Part shown: positions 1-11,925 of the stretch, one piece after another
How positions within the stretch are numbered: the stretch's first letter is position 1
How the letters are laid out: every line of letters begins with the position of its first letter
Assembly: GCA_016801885.1 (NCBI GenBank)
Contig: CM028882.1
Span: 15,014,047-15,078,046 of the forward strand
DNA: 64,000 nucleotides
Direction of reading: 5' to 3'
Source: Toxotes chatareus
Lineage: Eukaryota; Chordata; Actinopteri; Toxotidae
Translations under genes and position numbers: made by a program
Notes under the pieces: generated by a model
What the model was told of the DNA's origin: nothing
What the model saw: the letters and a program-made list of their open reading frames with translations, nothing else
The model's database searches: none

Positions 1-2596
1 ATCGGCTCTTGCTGAAGCTGAATGAACTTGATTCTCTCTTGTGGGACGCACTGGTTTGCAGCTAAGTCTTCCATCATATCCCACACCACAAGGGTGCCTG
101 CTGCAACGACTGTTACAACCTGAGGCTGTCTCCAGTGAAACACAGACCGACTGAGAAACCCATCAACCATTCTGACAGTTTGAGAAGGGTTATGAGAAGA
201 CTGGGCCAGTACAGATCCATCAGTTTGGCTGGTGGCTGCATGGCGGAACTGCCATGGGGTGAAGAGATGAAACTGTAAAGTACTTTTCAAAACACTCATT
301 GTCATAGAAGACAAAACAATCTGTAACAATTCATTCATGTCTTCTACAAAATTCTGATAATCATCTTTACCTTTTTACAATTCAGGGCAAAGTATTTCAG
401 ACTTTCCTGGGCCTGAAAAAAGACCCGCTGATTAATGAAGTAAACATACACATAACAGCTGTATTATGTATGTCTATAAAAAGGAACAGCTGAACTTACC
501 CTGCTGTAAAATAACACCTGGCTGTCACTGCAGCTGAGCAGCTGAGTGCTATCATTTGGATTGAAAATGATGTACCCCTGAAAAACAATCCAACATGTGA
601 ACATCTGATCTTCTGAATGCCTTATCTATTAAGTTAGGTGGCATTTTAATGTTGGAAGAAGAGAAAACTTACCTGGAAACCATGTTCAGGATTGATTTTA
701 GTAAACCACAAAGGCTTTTCTGTTTCATTTGTCCAATCCCAAATACAAACACACTGAAAAGATTGTCATATAGTTATTAGTTTGTTAACAGGTGGAAGAC
801 ATTTATTGTTTCTTACTGTCAAATCCAGTCTGAAACAGTAATGATCTAAGGCTGTTTTTGTGTTGTGAGAACTTGGTTATGTTAAGGAAGAATGCAGTTC
901 TGAATAGAACAGAATGGAATAGTCTTTATTGTCACTGTACACGTAGACTGCACAACGACATTGTTGGAGCATTCCCCATGGTGCACTTGAGAAAACAAAA
1001 GTATAAAAAAAGAATAAGGTGCTAAGTTTAAAAAAGAGTTCAAACTGTTATGAGATACTGACCCTTTCATAAAAGATTACATACTATCTATTCCTTTCAT
1101 TTCCTTAAACCTTTAACCTACAAAAGACAATAAAATCATGACATAACATTAAAAGATCCAAGATGTAGGATAAATATTCTATACTACAATGTCATTAAGA
1201 GACAGTTTTTTCAGCTCTTAGTTTCAAAATGACAGAAAGTTGCAGTGTGTGGTGGTGCCACACTTTTGACCTTCTTTTGAGAAAAGGAAGTATCACTACT
1301 TCAAAGTTAGAGTGAGTGTTTGTTTCTTAGTCATCATCAACGAAGACCAGAAGTTGCTACTATAAATAAATCTTTTTTCTAGATTAGTGCATTTCTCAAT
1401 CTCGACTAAACAACAGCACTTAACAGTGTGGATTTTCTTTTGTTTAACTGAATCTGTCTGTTCCAACCATGTTGTTGTACTCACTTGAAGTTCCTCAGCC
1501 CCGAGGGTTACCAGATGTTTTGCATCTCCTGAAAATGCCATCGCGATGACACCCCCATCAGGGTGGCACTCGGACAATGTGTGCACAGGAATACTGGAAC
1601 AATAAATATGTATGTGGTCATCATCAAGAGCAAGGGTTAATACATAGAACATACACAAACATACATAAATAAAAATGCCTTCATGTGTGAAGAATCAAGA
1701 GCTACCCAGAGTAGGAGTCCCATATCGTCATCATGCTTTTTGGCCCCTTGTCTGCAGTTGCAACCCAGCGTCTGTCTTCACTCACACACATGCATGAGAT
1801 GGGGCGGCAGTGACCCTGAGAATTTAATAATAATAAGATTAATAAGTGCATACAGTTAGCTTTTTAAAATCAGCAACCTGCAGGTCAAAAGGTATTTATA
1901 GCTCAACAAACAAGGAAAAATCACTCATGGCGCTGACTTAATCTGAAGGACGCTGTCTCATCTCCTTTTTATGACATATTCCTCAAGAAGTCAAAAATCA
2001 ATTGCTGATATTTTCTTTACCTGAAGTATGTGCTGGGAGTTTGAGGTGTGATTATATATGATACCAACATGGGCTCCTGCATAGAGGACCACCAGCTGAT
2101 CGTGGTCTTGCAGACTGAAGACAGGAAGAGCAGGATTCATCCCAAATACCCACTCCAGTGACTGGATGGAAAGCAAATATGCAGTACTGTTATGAGCCAG
2201 TGAGTTCTCAGCTGACTTTATATCTTTTTTTTTTATCTTGAAGTCAACATTTTTCATGAAAACTTCATGCAGAGGGTCTGTTTACAGTCAGTGGTAATGT
2301 TATACTAACATACACATTCAACAAGACATGCTTACCAGTGCATGTGTTCTACTATGAGTTATCTTCTTTGGGAAAAGCGTGTCTTTGGTTGCAGTGTAGA
2401 CTTGAGACTGCCGGGTCATCTTGACTGTGTCAGTCTCTGCTTCCTCTCTCCTGACTCCTGCACTCTCCTCAGCTTCATCACTGCTCCTCCTCAGCTTCTC
2501 TTCATCATTACCTGCTGGTCGATTGTCCTGCGCTTGTTGCTTTTCCACTTTACAACTTGTGGAAGACTCGTGTTCCTTATCTTCAACATCTGACAT
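1..2596 (-). CDS. cfap251: cfap251 (WDR66) 5' part: axonemal WD40 protein, truncated by the window edge
   Basis: CFAP251 is a WD40-repeat protein of the calmodulin and spoke-associated complex at the base of radial spoke 3 in motile cilia and sperm flagella. Coding exons on the minus strand, in transcript order: 2336-2596, 2021-2161, 1706-1815, 1485-1593, 673-753, 500-577, 371-412 and 1-320 (continues past the left edge). All joins have GT-AG ends and keep frame. Exon 1 encodes an 87-residue acidic, low-complexity N-terminus (MSDVEDKEHE...). Exon 2 starts the WD40 region with SLEWVFGMNPALPVF; later blades show SCMCVSEDRRWVATADKGP, VCIWDWTNETEKP and GTLVVWDMMEDLA, which align with human WDR66. 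An in-frame ATG seven codons upstream (2615-2617) is an alternative start. The C-terminal blades and EF-hand-like tail lie outside the window. Family identity is secure; the exact start is less so. Confidence 0.93.
901..1060. repeat. Interspersed repeat (retroelement-tail-like) in a cfap251 intron
   Basis: GAATAGTCTTTATTGTCACT, then GTACACGTAGACTGCACAACG and GGTGCACTTGAG with an A-rich end. This is the familiar layout of widespread fish repeats (TTTATTGTCAxTGTACA...ACAACGA). No target duplication identified. Confidence 0.5.
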
Positions 2597-2913
2597 GATG
2601 TCTAACCATGCACACACCTCACCTTTTCAGACAATTAGTCCCGCTTTTTCTACTTCATAGAGCTTTTCCCCTATTGTTCTGTCAAGCTAAGGGCGCTAAG
2701 TTACTGTCAACGGTAGATAACATTGAGCAAAGAGTAGTAACGCTACTAAATATGACAATTCTCGCAATTTAAGTAACCGAAAACACACCTGCACAGTAAC
2801 GGCTCTTCTATAATTTGCCTTATTTAGAGGTTTAAAGCTGTATATAAAGAAAATTCTGTTTAATCTTGTGTTTAGTCTAAAACACAATCTTTCAAGCACC
2901 TGCGAAGCGTCTC

Positions 2914-2926
2914 GTTGCCTAGTTAC
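2914..2926. promoter_or_regulatory. RFX X-box-like motif upstream of cfap251
   Basis: GTTGCCTAGTTAC matches the X-box layout GTYNCC-n-RGNAAC with a one-base spacer and one mismatch in the second half-site. It lies about 320 bp upstream of the cfap251 start codon. RFX factors are the standard activators of cilium genes, so the position makes sense. This is a motif match only. Confidence 0.4.
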
Positions 2927-3490
2927 CGCTGGACACTGGACGACGAGTGAAGCCGGACTACAAACGTTCCTTTTAGTCCTTTCAAATTAAAAGTACCATT
3001 GGGGACGTCTTTAATGAGTTGGTTGAAGTGATAAAGTTACTTTGCAAAAATTGATTTTACATGTAAATATTTCATTTAGTTTAGGTTTACATGCTAGGCT
3101 ACCATTCGAGCCTCTGGGGTCTTCAGGTTGTCTATGTGGCAATTTCAAATGTATTTAGTAATATATATTTAAATACAAAATGAACAAAATTAAAGTACAA
3201 CATAGGCCACTGAGTAAGCAGTGTACTTAACCAAGCACTACCAGCATATGCACTGTGGACTTCAAGGAAGTCTAGTTGGAGGAAATCAGATCCCTTTTTG
3301 ATGTTACGTGAACTGTAAAATAAAGGGCACTCCTGCTTAAAGGACCTCTCCAACAGCTTAATATATTATAATAATGTATAATAATATTGATACAGACACC
3401 TTTGACTGAAATGTCACTGAGAACATTAAAGAAAACTAAAAACCACTATCAAGTTACTGCTACAGGCAGGGTGTAGTTACGCAAGGTGAA

Positions 3491-3503
3491 CACTAGAGGG
3501 CGA
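3491..3503. promoter_or_regulatory. CTCF-like core motif
   Basis: CACTAGAGGGCGA agrees with the core of the vertebrate CTCF consensus (CCASYAGRKGGCRS). It lies between the divergent cfap251 and rabgef1 genes, a plausible place for an insulator. Single motif, no other support. Confidence 0.35.
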
Positions 3504-4486
3504 TGTAACATCAACCCCAAGAGCGTCAAGGTGCACTTGATAGTTCCGGTAAGAAAATTCAAAATAAAGCTTAGGCTGGAGTGAGGACACTCGCAGTATA
3601 AGGGGATTTGAGAGGTTACAGGTGGATCGATGTAACGAATCCTCATTTGTGTTGAGTTGGACATGTGATTTGGGCGTCTCTGAAGCCGTGAACCTGGACA
3701 TCTTGCTTTGATACTTTTGCTTTGGAGGGTCAGCACCGCGTCTAAACATCGCTTGTTAGTTCAAACTTTACAGTTTTCGGACTTTTTCCGGTCTCACCGG
3801 TTTAGGAGCAGCTGCTTTTTCTGTCTGCGTTTTCTGCCCACAACTTTTTTATTTATTTTTATTCACTTATGTGTGCCACTACCTCTGTTTCATAAATGTT
3901 GTAACTACATTTCATTTAGCGAGGTTTGAAGGATTATCGTTTTCTTATTATCTTACTGTGCGCACACCGTGAGCAGTTTATGACGGTTAAGAACCCAGAA
4001 AAGTAAGAAACGTGTTTTGGTGTGGAAGCGGCTAATTATGATTTCACCAGCTGACAGGTGAGGAGGCATTTTAATAATTATGAACTTATCCTAATGTGTG
4101 TTAGCATTGTCAGTGTGAAACAAGTTGAATTACTTTATACATTTTACTGAAATGTGTTGTCAGCTTTAGCCACTGGATGTTAGCTAACGTTAGCTGGCGG
4201 TTCTTATCTCCAATCCCCTCAGCTGACAGTCAGCCGGGCTCTTAATAAGCTGTAAGCCAACACTCAGCCCATAAACCGAGAATGTTTCATTGGGTTCTGT
4301 AATATATGATTTAATTCGAGGCCCAACAGTGGACTGTCAGCTCAACGACTATTAGTCTATTTCACTTCGAAAGTTTCCAGTTGACGTCAACAGCTTTTAA
4401 CCAGCTACACGAAAGTTACTGAAGGATAACAATGCAAATTGGGAGGAACTGGAAAAGAAAGTGTTTGACAGCGTTTCTTCATCATA

Positions 4487-4541
4487 AATAAATAAATAAA
4501 TATATATATATATATAATACTTATTATTATTATTATTATTA
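4487..4541. repeat. Compound microsatellite (AAAT)n-(TA)n-(TTA)n
   Basis: Runs of ATAA, then TA, then TTA follow each other directly in the rabgef1 upstream region. Simple sequence with no sign of function. Confidence 0.9.
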
Positions 4542-4938
4542 GTCAGTCATCAGTGCCTTTGAAACATGACATTACCCAAATGAAACAGGAAACCCCCCAA
4601 AAAAGAGGAAAAGCAACACAACCAAAGACAGTAACTAGGATTGAGAAATAGGAAACAATTTGAGAAAGCAGAAGAGCAGAAAACATACAAACAAACAAGA
4701 AAAAGACCCCCAAAGAACCATTTAGAAATTCTGAGGCTGGAAATGAGTGCCCTTAGGTTTTAATGTTCTTGCAGTGTTGAGTGTTCTAGTCTAATGTCTG
4801 CACCATGTTTCCTTTACATGTCTTAACTGTCAAGGGAATTATATTAGACCTACAGAAATGATTGAAAAACATGTTTTAGTTGTTGAAATATTGATGTTAT
4901 GTCTCACAGGTGGGAGTAGTAGAAGAGAGAGCTTTAAA

Positions 4939-7696
4939 ATGTGGACAGACAAGCAAAGAGGAATCAGAGTATCTCAGGAGGAGCTGCTCTGCAAGAACGC
5001 CTGTGGGTATTATGGAAACCCTGCATGGCAAGGCCTCTGCTCCAAGTGCTGGAGGGAGAGAGCACGTCCAGCTGGAGCCCCGAGACAAGACGCAAGGTAA
5101 AACCCTCATCTGCAGTGTGTAGATGGGTTCTTGTCACAGCATCTTAAAAGCAACACACGATAGAAACTTAATTCTGAAACCATCTGTGTTTTCATAAACA
5201 GACATTGGAGACATTGTTATGTATGTGTTAATGAAACATATTCATGAGAAAATAAAATTACAGCAACTGCAAAATTATTTCAGTTATGAAGTTAATAATA
5301 GTGACAGCTGGTAATGTAACAGTAACTATGTAACAATGAAATACCTGCTGACTATTGACAGGCTCATCACCATGAATGCTTTGTTAATATAGCTTTAACA
5401 CTTAAGTGCTTTTGTTTTAAATTGAGTGTGTGTTTGGATGCTTCAAGCTGTCATTCCTTGCAGGCCAAGAAATGACAGAACTCCTGTCACCTTCTCCAAA
5501 TTTGAGGAGAAGAAAAGCATTGAGAAAGGTCATCGAATCAATACAATGAGGAGACTCTTCTGGGGGAGCCCATCACCTCCAAAACGCCAAGGTACACATC
5601 ACACAGAAAACTTGACGGGAAACATCAGGTACCTCTGCAGCAAATCTCGTTGCAGTTATGTAATGGACAACAAAATCTGGCAAAAAAAACCCAGTTGTTT
5701 TCCTTCATTATATGATGTACAGAGTGGGTCCTATGTGCATGTATGTGGGTAGTGTAATGTCCTCATTTCTGCAAGTTCACAAAGTAAAACCAGCTTCTAG
5801 GGATTGAACTTGGGCATCAGGATCTCATCTCTGCTTTACCACTTTACCCAGTGCCACTCAGTTTTAAAACATGTTGCTTCATTTATTTGTCTGGAATGAC
5901 ATCCACTTTTCATCCCTCTAGAGTCCTCAGAAAGCCAAACGAATGCCCTAAAAGCATATCAGAGCCTTGAGCCTGGGGACTTCACCGGTTTCCTAAAAAT
6001 ACTTCGGAGCCCTCCCTCCCAGCGCTTGCAGTCCCGATGTACAGCTTTTCTCAACACGATGGAGGCTTACCATGTAATTATCTGTTTGAAAGTTAAACAC
6101 CACACTTCTCTTTGAAATGTTAGGTCTTTTCTGATCATAGGTTCTCATCATCTTTACAGGATCTGCCGGTACAGAAACAGTCGGATCTTGTGCAAGATTT
6201 CTACCAGTCTTTTGCTGAGCATTTTAGCAGTCAGTACAGATCAGTTCAATACTTTTTTGGGCCTTTCATTCTGACAATGAGATGTTTGAGTTGTTGTTTT
6301 TTGTTTTCAGGTTTTTCTGAAGCCCAGGTCACTCAGATAATGGAGCACATAGAGAAACTAATAATGACACGCTTGCACAAATGGGTGTTCTGCCACGACA
6401 GCTGTGATGACGAACAGAAGGACCTGGCTCTCCAGAGAAGGATACGGTAATTCTTATAGACAGGTTACTTATATTGTATTTGATCAAAACCTCTAACATA
6501 TGATGAGTGCCTGACATTTGTGTCTTTACTTTGCAGCTCCTTAAACTGGGTCACTCCGCAGATGCTGAGCGTACCCTTTCCTGATAAAATGACTGCAGTC
6601 ACAAGCGACCCCTTTCTGCCTGCTATAACAGGTGATTCACAGTATTGGAGGGAGTAGTTGTACATTTTAGGAAGTTTGCTTATTTGCTTTCTGATGGAAA
6701 GTTAGATGAGAAGATCGATACCACTCTCACATCTGTGGTAAATATAAGGCTACGTAATCCACCTTAAAAAGGTGCATTGTTGTTGGCAGCAAGTAGTGAA
6801 CTTTAGAGGAGCTGGGAGGCAGATTCTGCTACCTTCAGACAGATTCAGGCTAGCTGTTTCCTCTGAAAACATTATTAAAAGGTCTAAAATGCTGGTCTTT
6901 GACATGTTGTTCTTCCCTATATGTTTTTTTTTTTCAACAGCCATAATTGAAATGGATGCCAAACGAGCGCCTCAGGACAAACTTGCTTGTGTGTCCAAAT
7001 GCAGTCAGCATGTCTTCGAGGCACTCTCCACCTCAAACAGCGAGCCCGCTAATGCAGATGACTTCCTGTCTGGGCTGATTTATGTGGTGCTGAAGGCCAA
7101 TCCACCACGCCTGCACTCCAACATGCAATACGTGATTCGGTTTGGTCTCCCTCACAGCCTGATGGCAGGAGAGAGCGGCTACTATTTCACAAATTTGGTG
7201 AGTTGATTGCAAAGTTACTCATACACCACAGGATGCTGTGGTTGATCACTCATGCTTGTGTCCGTGCCCTCTGTTTTAGTCCTGTGCTGTGGCCTTCATT
7301 GAAAAGCTAGATGGGCCATCACTAAACCTCAGTCCAGAAGAGTTTGAGGGCTACATGCTGCATCAGCGTGCTCCCTCTGAAGGAGACAAGAGGCAGCAGA
7401 TTGCCAACGACACACAGCACCTGTTAGATGAGCTAAAAGGCAGACAGGAGAAGCTGGACCAGGGGATGGATGCTCTCAACGTGCAGCTACAGAAGTGGGT
7501 GCAAGCAGTTCATTCACAACTGGATGAGGCAACAGCACAGTTTGCTGTGGTACAGAAGGAGATAACAGCTCAGGCTGAGCTCTCACAGGTTTCACCATCC
7601 TCATCTCAAGATGCGTCACCGGAAGGGGATGACAAAGACCAGTCGGTGCAGGTGCTTTCAGATCAATGTGCAGGTCCAAAAGACACGGACTGTTAG
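4939..7696 (+). CDS. rabgef1: Rabex-5-like Rab5 guanine-nucleotide exchange factor (A20 zinc finger + VPS9 domain)
   Basis: Activates Rab5 on early endosomes and binds ubiquitin through its zinc finger. Coding exons: 4939-5096, 5464-5591, 5922-6073, 6160-6229, 6311-6446, 6537-6631, 6941-7197, 7280-7696; all keep frame, giving 470 residues (human 491). The A20-type finger spans residues 16-38 with C18, C22, C34 and C37 (CGYYGNPAWQG between). VPS9 covers about 175-335. D287 (NADDFL) and Y328 (GYYFTN) sit where human Rabex-5 has catalytic D313 and Y354, both offset by 26. Residues 355-425 are coiled-coil-like, as in the Rabaptin-5-binding region. The acidic MIU ubiquitin helix that follows the finger in human is missing: the finger joins almost directly to TFSKFEEKK. 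The exon at 6160 uses a GTCAGT donor, chosen by phase. It could be a diverged paralogue, so the symbol is family-level. Confidence 0.9.
5786..5868 (-). repeat. tRNA-like SINE fragment in rabgef1 intron 2
   Basis: Read on the minus strand, this stretch has an A-box-like TGGGTAAAGTGGTAAAGC followed about 25 bases later by a B-box-like AGTTCAATCC, the order seen in tRNA-derived SINE heads. No poly-A-like tail or target duplication was found. It is probably an old fragment; it could be chance. Confidence 0.35.
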
Positions 7697-8944
7697 CTAT
7701 ATTAACATAAACACCTAATCTGACATTTGAATCTTTGTAGTAATCAGCACTAACGTATGTAGGTAGGATGCAAAACAAACAGATTATATTCTAATACTAC
7801 ATTTGCACAGGTTTCAGCTGGAGAAAGCTGGGATTTGTAAACCAGCAGAACATGAAGGAAAAGTTCTTGAAGGAAATAAATGATTTGCATCCTGTTTGAG
7901 GGTGATGTTCGTTAAAATACATTCCAGATTGTAGTAATGTGTCATCAAAGTAATATAGTTAGCACTCAGGGTACAAAACACTTCAGTGATTTCACCTAAT
8001 ACTTTAAGGGTACTTATTTGATATTCACTTTTTTTCTAATAGTGTACACCAGTGTGCCTATATGTAAAATGCTGTGAAATTAAAAAAAAATATGCTACAG
8101 GCAAATTGTTAGATGACAGTTGTTAACCACTAAAAGTCAGGCGGTGTATTTGGACCAACCATGTTTTTCAAAGCAGAACAGCGTAACTGTTCTCAGTATG
8201 TTACCTTCACTGTTTGAAGATGAGAGGAAGTGGTGCAGAACAATTTGGAATGCATCCAACCCTCTGCATTAGTTTGCATAAGGTATGTGTTGTTTACAAC
8301 TGTTGAAGTTGCTGAAGAAGTTTAAGGGGTTTCTGTTCAATGATTGGATTTAATCATTATATTAAAGTTATATAATTTAATAATATGTGTTTTTCTTTGT
8401 TTTGTTTTTTTTCTTCATGTAACTTTTTGTCAACAGGTATTTTTTGGAATTCAGACAGGAGTAAGGTATTAAAATACCAGGTATGCGAATAGTAAAATAC
8501 TCAGTACATATTTGTTCATTGAGGGAAGATGTGGAGATGTCATTTTAAGAATCTCTGACTAGGTAACTTTGTTAAGTGCAAATAGTTATAGTCACTTACT
8601 TGTTTTTTATTCCGTACAAGGACTAAATACTGACTCTGACCACACTTTAGATTAGTAATGAACTTATCTGTGAATGTGTGGAGACTTGTTAGACTTGTGA
8701 TGTTTTTCTTTGGCAAAACTGCTTGGCTTGACAAGAACTATTTTGTAACTGAAAGAAGGCCTGTGGATTATTTGGGGTCAAAACGACTTTTAATCGACCA
8801 ATTGGGGGCAGTAAAGCATTTACGCTTCCAATAACCTGCCAGGTAAAAGAAGTAGAAGAAGAAGGAGGCGGGATTTCCTGATCTCGGCCACAGAATTTGA
8901 CGTTACTCCGGAAATAGTACGTTACTACGCTAAGTCGAGCAGCC
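7697..8944 (+). other. rabgef1 3' UTR and psmd9 promoter region
   Basis: No coding frame of note. A polyadenylation signal AATAAA lies at 7875-7880, 180 bp after the rabgef1 stop. The last 100 bp before psmd9 form a TATA-less promoter-like stretch with GGCGGGATTTCC and an ETS-type CCGGAAAT. The DNA between is AT-rich and unremarkable. Confidence 0.6.
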
Positions 8945-10768
8945 ATGAAGATGACAGGGGAAAACAGTTCTGGAAACTCGGAAATAACAATGGATGATGT
9001 TAGAAATCTCATTAAAAAGAAAGATGAAATTGAGGAGCAGATAAAAGCCTATTACGACGTCTTGGAAGACGTAAGTCCCCTCATCAGACACACAACGTAA
9101 CACAAAGCTACAAGCTTCCGTCAGGCCGTGACTGTAGTTAGCTTAACATGTCTATCTTTCTTCACTTTGTGTTTACAGCAAGGTGTCGGAGTTGAAACTC
9201 CCTTGGTTGACGCAGAGGGCTTTCCCCGAGCAGATGTTAATTTATACCAGATCAGGACAGCAAGACACAACATTTCGTGTAAGCTGTAGCTTGTTTGTCG
9301 TTTCTGTTGGGCATTCGGGTTTAATATGAAGCGGCACAGCCTCCAGTAACCCACCTGTTAACTAAATAAGTCTGTCGGGGTTATTTAAGTAATGGAGTCA
9401 CAGCTAAATAAATTGTTATTGCGTGGTGTTATAGCATGCAGTACATATAAAATGAAAAAAAAAAGAAGAAAATCCACACATTAGCAAAACCTGACCCGGA
9501 GGGTGCTCGTTATTTAGTTTAAATAATCGCTTAAACCATTAGTTGACTAGCAGAGTACTTAGAAATTAATCGTCTAATTGTTGCACCTCTATATCAGTGT
9601 ATTTTTCCTGACATTATAAATAAAATGTTGAATAATTTCTTTTCATTCCACTGTCAGTGTAGAGGTGAAGTCTTGACCATGTCTTCCAGGCTTGCAGAAC
9701 GACCATAAGGCCATCATGGTGGAGATAGAAGAAGCCCTGCACAAGCTGCATGCTCGAGAGAAAGCCAAGCGGGAACAGGATGAGGCAGAGGCCCAGGCGG
9801 AGGCAATGGAGCAGCAGGTCACCCTTCCTCCTGCATTTGCACGGGTGGATGCTGTGACACAAGGCTCACCTGCCTGTGGAGCTGTGAGTAATCTGAAGTG
9901 TTCTTAATTGGTAGTCGTTTCAGAAAAACCATTACAATTCTTTTTAAAGAATAACTTCTTGAAGTTAAGACTTTAAATGTAGCTGTGTGTTCCTGTGACT
10001 GTAGTGATTGGTTGTTTCTTTCCAAAGGGGCTCAGAGTTGGGGATGAAGTCATCGAGTTTGGTTCTGTGAACACGCAGAACTTTCAGAACCTTCAGAATA
10101 TTGCTGCTGTGGTACAACACAGTGAAGGGGTAAGTTGCAGAAGAAATCCACTGGTTGGGCAGTAAATCATATTTTATTGTTTAATTTCTCCTCACAGCTA
10201 ACAACGTGTGACTGAGATTTATTTATTTATTGGTCATAAGTATAACTCCTTTCGGTAATTGTGTTATATCAGCCAGCCTTATCTGGCAGTGACAATGACT
10301 ATAGATTACGCTTTGCTGAACACATTTAGAGTGTAAACTGCAATGTCATGTCCTTCTACAGAAACCATTACGTGTCACAGTCACCCGGGATGGCCAGAAA
10401 GTTCAGATGAGCCTGACTCCACAGAGGTGGTCAGGCAGAGGTCTGCTGGGGTGAGTGTTACAGACACTATCACGGTCATGTGTTTGGATTGGCACAGACT
10501 GAGAGTCTAGTAGAGCAGCTGATATTTAGAACCAAATAAAGCTGTGAGCCCACATGAACAAAGACCCTGAAACAAATATGTTTCTCTGGGTGGATGTGTG
10601 TTACTTTGCCATGTAGAGATAAAGCTAAAGCTACTATTGTACATCCACCTTAACTTGCATCATTCAGGATATAAATAGCTGCCAGTATTAGCAAGTATAA
10701 AGTGGTTCACAACAGTCACTACCTTGGGCTTGTTTTTCAGGTGCAACATTGTTCCAATCCATCGGTGA
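8945..10768 (+). CDS. psmd9: psmd9: 26S proteasome assembly chaperone p27 (PDZ domain)
   Basis: p27/Nas2 is an assembly chaperone that holds Rpt5 (PSMC3) during formation of the 19S base and is released before the proteasome is complete. Coding exons: 8945-9070, 9179-9278, 9690-9883, 10028-10129, 10362-10450 and 10741-10768; every join keeps frame, giving 212 residues (human 223). The N-terminal half is a helical hairpin (DDVRNLIKKKDEIEEQIKAYYDVLED, then NDHKAIMVEIEEALHKLHAREKA). The C-terminal half is the PDZ domain: FARVDAVTQGSPACGAGLRVGDEVIEFG with its carboxylate-binding region, and the typical ending LLGCNIVPIHR. In human PSMD9 lies next to CFAP251, which is close by here. Poly-A signals at 10956-10961 and 11364-11369. 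It is tail-to-tail with gtf2h3. Confidence 0.97.
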
Positions 10769-11925
10769 TCACCAAGACACTACACTGTGCAGAATTTAAA
10801 TTGTAAAACCTTTTGCTCCACTTATGTGACGATGATTTCAAACCGAGTTTGTACATACTACAGAAATTTCCATCTGTTTGATATTTCAGTACTTTAACCA
10901 GAACTTGAAACCATTCCCTTTATACAAGGACAATATTCAGAATGGGATATTTCAAAATAAAAGTGTGAAAGTGCTTCCGTTCTAGTCAGTTTACTGGATG
11001 ATAGCTGGATAAACGCCACTCTCTTATACGACTCTGTGCAGAATCCTACATGTTCAAATTGGAGTAGTTGTGAAAAGATCTTGCAGTGATGTGAAGTGGT
11101 GAACAAATGCTGAAAAGCAATGACTAAAGACTTTGGAAAATAATTGATAAGTTCTGCTGTAATCCTCCATAAAGGCTTATTTTCAACTCTTAGTAGAGAT
11201 ATGACCCATCAGAAGATGATGAATCATCCACGTGTCATTAAAGATTTTGGTTTTTTGTGAACTTGAAAGATTTTTTTAAAAGATTAAAGATTTTTTAAAA
11301 GATTAAAGATTTTTTTTTTTAATTTAAAAGCTTAATACTGAACACAATTTGTTGTATTTGTGAAATAAAGTATTTCCACCTCAACACATTAGTAATTAAA
11401 TGTGCTAATTAAAATAATTGAGCCAAAAAGAGCTGAAGAATCTTAACAGCTATTTATGTTGACCACACTATAATAAGAATGACGAAACTGTGACAGACAT
11501 ATATAAGAATATAACATGATTTTTTTTATTGTATAAAAATTTACATCACAAAATTGCTCAGTTTTTCCATAGCATTAACTCAATGTACACGTAGGCTGTG
11601 TAAATTATCTTTAAAAGATGTATACCAGCTGTTTCTATCACTATGGACAAAACAATCACATAAATTAAGTCTTGTGAACAAATGTTATATAGTCGGGCCA
11701 AATGTATGACTGAATGTTTTATATGCTAAACTATCTTTTTAAGTAGTTAAGTATCAGCCTCCATGTAAATGTAAAGATGGTCATTCTCAGTCAGCATGTT
11801 CCATATGACCGTGCTGACTCAAAGGCATTTCTTGGATGTCACTGGAGCTTGTTACAAATCTAAACAAAATGCCATAATCTGAATATGAAACAAAGGAAAC
11901 CACATTAGTGTAAACCCAGTAACAA
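10769..11925. other. Convergent 3' UTRs of psmd9 (+) and gtf2h3 (-)
   Basis: AT-rich DNA with no coding frame. It carries psmd9 poly-A signals on the plus strand (10956-10961, 11364-11369) and a minus-strand AATAAA (TTTATT at 11525-11530) for gtf2h3. The two 3' ends therefore lie within about 160 bp and may overlap in long isoforms. A short AAAGATTTTTT motif is repeated about three times at 11265-11320. Confidence 0.65.

Larger units (their letters stand above)
2597..4938. other. Intergenic region between divergent cfap251 and rabgef1; promoters and 5' leaders
   Basis: No convincing coding frame. The left part (about 2600-2950) should hold the cfap251 promoter and leader; it contains an RFX X-box-like motif at 2914-2926. 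A CTCF-like core (CACTAGAGGGCGA) lies at 3491-3503. rabgef1 transcription must start somewhere here, because its first coding exon begins at a splice acceptor (exon starts 4910, after TCTCACAG). A compound microsatellite sits at about 4487-4541. Confidence 0.6.

Noticed and set aside
1290..1345. TGATGATGA (minus strand) in a cfap251 intron as a C box
   Set aside because: No CTGA within a suitable distance and no closing stem.
2342..2660. Plus-strand open frames opposite the first cfap251 exon
   Set aside because: Antisense shadows of the serine- and glutamate-rich exon; the minus-strand frame matches CFAP251 and has a proper donor.
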